In this document: one piece after another, positions 59,633 to 64,000 of the stretch
How the letters are laid out: each line of letters begins with the position of its first letter
How positions within the stretch are numbered: position 1 is the first letter of the stretch
Source of the DNA: Notolepis coatsorum
Taxonomy: Eukaryota > Chordata > Actinopteri > Aulopiformes > Paralepididae
NCBI GenBank assembly: GCA_963971535.1
Contig: OZ020589.1
Coordinates: 97,588,384 to 97,652,383 of the forward strand
DNA: 64,000 bases
Direction of reading: 5' to 3'
Notes under the pieces: generated by a model
Seen by the model: the letters and a program-made list of their open reading frames with translations, nothing else
What the model was told of the DNA's origin: nothing
Database searches by the model: none
Position numbers and translations under genes: made by a program

Positions 59633-60836
59633 ACAATATAGAATGCCAATCATCCTCCGTCAAGATTATACTCCCAATTATTCCCATTTCTTCTTCACAT
59701 TATATGAATCACAGTTATAGCGAACTTGTAAACTTTTCCGATACTATTTTCACTGGAGTTCGCATATACGCTATCTCCATCATTGTGTAAGATTCTGATC
59801 AAACTGGCCAGTATCACGTCTTTGTCTGTTTGGCCCTCCATCCAATTCCTCTGCTTTGTGTACTTTTAATGGTCCTGACGTCTCCGATACTGGTAGATAA
59901 GATCCTTATCTCCCCCCGTTAGTACAATCCATAAACCATCCTAACTCTCCACCTCCGTAAGAATTCGACACTTCGACACCGTGAGATACCTTATGAGGAA
60001 AAGCGTTGTTTTATTGCTATAAACAGAACCTCATAATCAGATGTTATCAAATTGTATCGTCCTTGGAGAGTCTATTCTAATGATCTTTCGGTGTGTTCTA
60101 TTGTCCCTTTGCTGTTATGTCCAATAGTGGTCAGGCCTGGTCGTTAGCCTGAAACCCTCCTCGTGTTAGCCGAAGCTACTGTAATGATGATGTGGCATTC
60201 TCCCTTCCCCCCCCCCTCCGTGGTGGAGGAGGAAGAGTCTCTCCTGGTTCCTTCCCTCTTAGTCTCAGTCAGATTTTAGTCTGCCTTACACCCGGAAACA
60301 CCGTTCGATTTATAGATGTTCGTCGTCGCAACGACGGCCCCGCCTTCTGGTTGTCATGTGACGTGTTGTCATGACAACTGCGTTTAACCTTTACACACAC
60401 TCTACTAACATACAAGTACTGAACAGGTCAAAAATAGACTGAATGCCAAATGACGGTAGGTCTGAAAAACGTAGGTAGATTCTCCCGACTCACAGTCCCG
60501 CGTTCCCGCCTCTTGCGAGGAAAACAACCCTTATATTGGGGTTATTGTGAGACCAAGTTCCTGCTCCCGTCCATTGATGGCCTTCCTGAGCGCATAGTCG
60601 AGGACTATGACGAAAAGGAAGGGGGCAAGGGTGTCCCCTTGCATCACTCCAGCCAGGATGTCAAATTCTTCACTGTTGCCGTCTGGGGTTACCACCTTGG
60701 CCCTTGTACCCGTGTGCAAAAATGTATGAAGATTATATACTTTCACATTTGAAGCCTGTCAACTTCAAGAGGACGTAATCAGAGCAGCATAACTGGACCA
60801 CATACCACTTTAACACAACCTTTAATCAGAGGAGCA

Positions 60837-61532
60837 TAACTGGACCACATACCACTTTATTTTTATAACTCTTTATTTTTAAATTTTTCATAAGCATACA
60901 TTTACATTAATAATATGACAACCACCACCACAGGACAGACAGGACAAACAGGACTCACAGGACAGTACAGTGTTGTATGGTGGGGGGGGGGAGAGCTGTA
61001 TTTGCTCTTAATATGTCAGGTCTGTTTTGTTTGTGTCATGGCAGTCTTTAACCGTCTGACGGCTCATATGTTGTCCATTTCGACCATCGTCTGTCGTATG
61101 TCTCGGCCTTCATTCTCAGCAGGAATGTCATTTTTTCCATGTCGCTTATCTCCTCCACTATGCCCCTCCATGTCTCTTTGTCTGGAGCAGCTTCTTTGAG
61201 CCAGCTCCTAGTGATGGCCTTCTTACCAGCAATTGTCGTGATTTTGAACAGGTACAAGTCTTCATTGTGTATGATCTTCTCTGTGATCAAACCCAGGTAT
61301 ATCAGCTGGGGTTCCATGGGGAACTCATAGCTAAGAATTCTGTACATTTCCTCTCCCAAAATGGTTGCACCTTATCACATAGCCAAAATATGTGAGAGTG
61401 ATTGGCATTCATCTGTCCACACTGTCTCCAGCAGGGTTGTTTTAATTGTTTACTCTTAATTTGCGGTGTGATAAAAAATCTCATCACATTTTTCCAACCG
61501 AATTCTCTCCATCCTCTAGAGACTGAGCTAGT
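60837..61532 (-). mobile_element. L1 LINE 3' fragment (copy 2)
   Basis: Same fragment as 58640-59335, carried along in the duplication. Differences are single bases, for example near 61052. Confidence 0.8.
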
Positions 61533-61553
61533 GGATGAGTGTTGTGTCTCACA

Positions 61554-61829
61554 TTAGGGGGCAGCGGTGGCCTAATGGTTAGAGAAGCGGGTTTGTGACC
61601 GGAAGGTCGCCGGTTCGATGCCCGGGACCGGCAGGAAAAAACTGCTGCTAAAGTGCCCTTGAGCAAACCCCCAACTGCTCCAGTGGAGTTGCTCAGTGGC
61701 CAATGGTGTCAGACTGGTTGTACTGGGCAGCTCCCAGGTATGAATGGAACTGTGTGAATGTGAAGCAGGGCGTTAGCTGAAAAAGAGCATCTGTGCTCAG
61801 CGAACCTACCCTGGGTAAATAAAGGTTAA
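61554..61829 (+). mobile_element. tRNA-derived SINE (copy 2)
   Basis: Identical in structure to 59357-59632, within duplicated block 2. The 59-bp deletion of this block lies just after it (about 61852). Confidence 0.82.
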
Positions 61830-62539
61830 ACAATATAGAATGCCAATCACAGTTATAGCGAACTTGTAAACTTTTCCGATACTATTTTCACTGGAGTTCG
61901 CATATACGCTATCTCCATCATTGTGTAAGATTCTGATCAAACTGGCCAGTATCACGTCTTTGTCTGTTTGGCCCTCCATCCAATTCCTCTGCTTTGTGTA
62001 CTTTTAATGGTCCTGACGTCTCCGATACTGGTAGATAAGATCCTTATCTCCCCCCGTTAGTACAATCCATAAACCATCCTAACTCTCCACCTCCGTAAGA
62101 ATTCGACACTTCGACACCGTGAGATACCTTATGAGGAAAAGCGTTGTTTTATTGCTATAAACAGAACCTCATAATCAGATGTTATCAAATTGTATCATCC
62201 TTGGAGAGTCTATTCTAATGATCTTTCGGTGTGTTCTATTGTCCCTTTGCTGTTATGTCCAATAGTGGTCAGGCCTGGTCGTTAGCCTGAAACCCTCCTC
62301 GTGTTAGCCGAAGCTACTGTAATGATGATGTGGCATTCTCCCTTCCCCCCCCCCTCCGTGGTGGAGGAGGAAGAGTCTCTCCTGGTTCCTTCCCTCTTAG
62401 TCTCAGTCAGATTTTAGTCTGCCTTACACCCGGAAACACCGTTCGATTTATAGATGTTCGTCGTCGCAACGACGGCCCCGCCTTCTGGTTGTCATGTGAC
62501 GTGTTGTCATGACAACTGCGTTTAACCTTTACACACACT

Positions 62540-64000
62540 TCAAAACGTTTCTCTACTGTTGCATTAAAGAGGTCACCCCTCTCCCTCGCTCTGGGCCTAC
62601 AGTACACTTGCTCTTATCTGTGTTCTTCCAAGGAATGCAAAACATTGGGCTGGCTGCTAAACATTCTGCAGTGCTGGCTACTGCCTCTTCTCCTATCACC
62701 GTTTTCTAAAGCGAACCATGCACATTTCGTTACCACCGTTTTAGCTGTCATCTCTCCCCAATCTATACATCACATACATTGAAAAAGCACCGTTTTCTCT
62801 CATTCCCCCCTTTGATTCTCAATCAACTTTCAGAATCAACAGACTACTTGGTTTTTCAATTAATTATACACAAAAAATAGACTCATAACAATTAGGGCCC
62901 CGCCGTCTGCTGTTTTGCTTTTGTTTTCCATTACCCGCATCACACCCAAACCAGAAAGGATAAACCACGGTCATGGAGGAGAGAGAGAGAGAGAGACAGA
63001 GAAAAACACAGATTGCAACTTTTCAGACGACACACCTAAACCTTTCGGCCCCCCTATCAGGTACCCCACGTCCAAATCAGAGCGCTCCCTTCCCTCTCTT
63101 ACAGTACACCTCCCATCTTGGGCCGGTCCCATCTTCTAGGGCAAGGGCTCCTTTCAGTGACGGCTCCTTTCCTGAGCTGGTCCCCCTCCCAGGGCGCGGT
63201 CCCCTAGGCAAAAATTTCTCCCCTGGTCTGCTACTGCTCAGTGTCTCTGGCTGTCCTCTCCACATCTGCTCCTCCACCGCCGCCGTCTCCTCTCTCTCGT
63301 CGCGGATGATCTGTGTACCAGGCTGCGGTGCCTGGCCCCTGCGGCTTCCTCCTCCTCCAGTCTGTCCTCCTGGTCATCTCCATCGCTGTCGGTGTCTCCC
63401 CCCTTTGAAAGCAGAAACACAACACCGGCAGTCGTCTGTCCATTCGACTTCCCTTGTTTTGCTATTAGTCTACCACCTTCTCCACACCCATATCTAATCC
63501 TACAGGGCTGTTCCCTGTTTTGTTGTCTTCCGGCGTGACACCAGCAGCTAAACGATACCCACTCGGCGCTCTACGTTTGTCCCACGGGTGACCCCCAGCG
63601 CGCGCCAGTTCTTTCTGGTGACGTGTCCCCTCAAGACTCGCCCTATTTATTAGGTGTGAGAAGGCCCCACTGGAATTCAAACTCCCTCTTTATTCAATAA
63701 TTAACCCATTCAAATAACTGCACCATCTTTCTGTGCAAATTCTTATTTAATCCATTGTATGCTTAAACTCTATCTAATATTATTATTATAATAATAATCC
63801 ACTCTCTGTGCTAAATATTCCCCTATGGGTAATGAAAACTCCCCAGCACTACCCCCCCTCCGCCACTAGGTGGCGACCTACTCCTCCTCGATGGTGTTTT
63901 AGTTGACGTGTCACTTCCTGGTTCTTTATCTGTTGTTATCCTCGTGGCTCACGGCCATCTTGTATCATCCCCCTCGTGGCCCCTTTTGCGGCCATCTTGT
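62540..64000. other. No gene recognised
   Basis: Includes a GA-rich patch (62980-63002), C-rich low-complexity sequence with long frames on both strands (62973-63497 +, 63231-63443 -), an AT/AAT patch (63778-63800) and ccatcttgtatcatc/ccatcttgt near the end. None of the frames shows a domain or splice-site chain. The segment may be part of an unrecognised repeat. Confidence 0.5.

Larger units (their letters stand above)
58378..60401. repeat. 2.02-kb duplicated block, copy 1
   Basis: Copy 1 runs from ttggggttattg to ttacacacact and is repeated in direct orientation at 60536-62539. It contains the RTE-like 5' part, an L1 3' fragment and a SINE. It lacks 39 bp that copy 2 has (in the RT frame) and has 59 bp that copy 2 lacks (near 59665-59723). 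Otherwise only a few substitutions separate them. Confidence 0.93.
60536..62539. repeat. 2.0-kb duplicated block, copy 2
   Basis: Direct repeat of 58378-60401, separated from it by 134 bp (60402-60535). The RTE-like frame here (60531-60746, minus) retains QGDTLAPFLFVIVLDYALRK but is cut by the block's edge. It is either a recent tandem duplication or an assembly artefact. Confidence 0.93.

Noticed and set aside
62973-63497. 174-codon proline/serine-rich frame
   Set aside because: Low-complexity C-rich DNA with an equally open opposite strand; no recognisable domain or exon signals.
63590-63625. Primer-binding-site-like tggcgcgcgctgggggtcac on the minus strand
   Set aside because: No LTR end (TG...CA) or second LTR could be found next to it.

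Overview
The window is vertebrate, almost certainly teleost fish, DNA. The evidence is rac2-type Rho GTPase exons with the conserved vertebrate exon phases, fish-type LINEs (L1, CR1/Rex1-like, L2-like, RTE-like), several tRNA-derived SINEs, many hAT elements with exact 8-bp target-site duplications (TSDs), DIRS retrotransposons and long CA, CT, AT and AAT microsatellites. Host coding sequence is under 1%. No operons, bacterial genes, rRNA or CRISPR arrays were seen.

Layout. 1-10.7 kb: minisatellites, a palindromic MITE, a TIR element (3.3-4.8 kb), a second TIR element (5.1-5.9 kb), two hAT elements (6.0-7.1 and 7.4-8.5 kb), LINE 3' ends and three SINEs. 10.7-25.1 kb: one minisatellite array was split first by a hAT element (element A, 10994-14347) and then by a 10.5-kb DIRS fossil (element B, 14436-24975). 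B carries a hAT, a piggyBac-type element, a CR1/Rex1-like LINE inside the piggyBac, and a hAT and a self-family LINE fragment inside that LINE. 25.2-27.7 kb: rac2 exons 2, 3 and 4 (+ strand); exons 1, 5 and 6 are not in the window. 27.7-34.7 kb: foldback and minisatellite DNA plus two candidate exons of an unidentified + strand gene. 34.7-46.4 kb: a satellite array split by a second DIRS fossil in reverse orientation (element C, 34961-46202), which contains a nearly intact full-length L1 (38042-44110). 47.6-49.6 kb: element D, a sister of hAT element A, with a perfect 66-bp-arm palindrome. 50.2-53.7 kb: a minisatellite split by an L2-like LINE and a hAT MITE. 54.3 kb: the last candidate exon of the unidentified gene. 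55-57.5 kb: a hAT MITE and a solo LTR. 57.6-62.5 kb: an RTE-like LINE and a 2-kb direct duplication. 62.5-64 kb: nothing recognised.

How it fits together. Three tandem arrays act as clean markers of insertion, because array units resume exactly on the far side of each element. This allows insertion order and TSDs to be read directly. DIRS B and C are identified by inverted terminal repeats, an internal complementary region reproducing both outer edges, and the absence of a TSD. The hAT pair A/D carries about 0.75 kb of sequence that is also part of the DIRS interior, so one family has captured a piece of the other. The host features are the rac2 exons and a three-exon chain (31656, 34539, 54321) with mutually compatible phases that I cannot name. 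All calls come from reading the sequence; no database search was possible.
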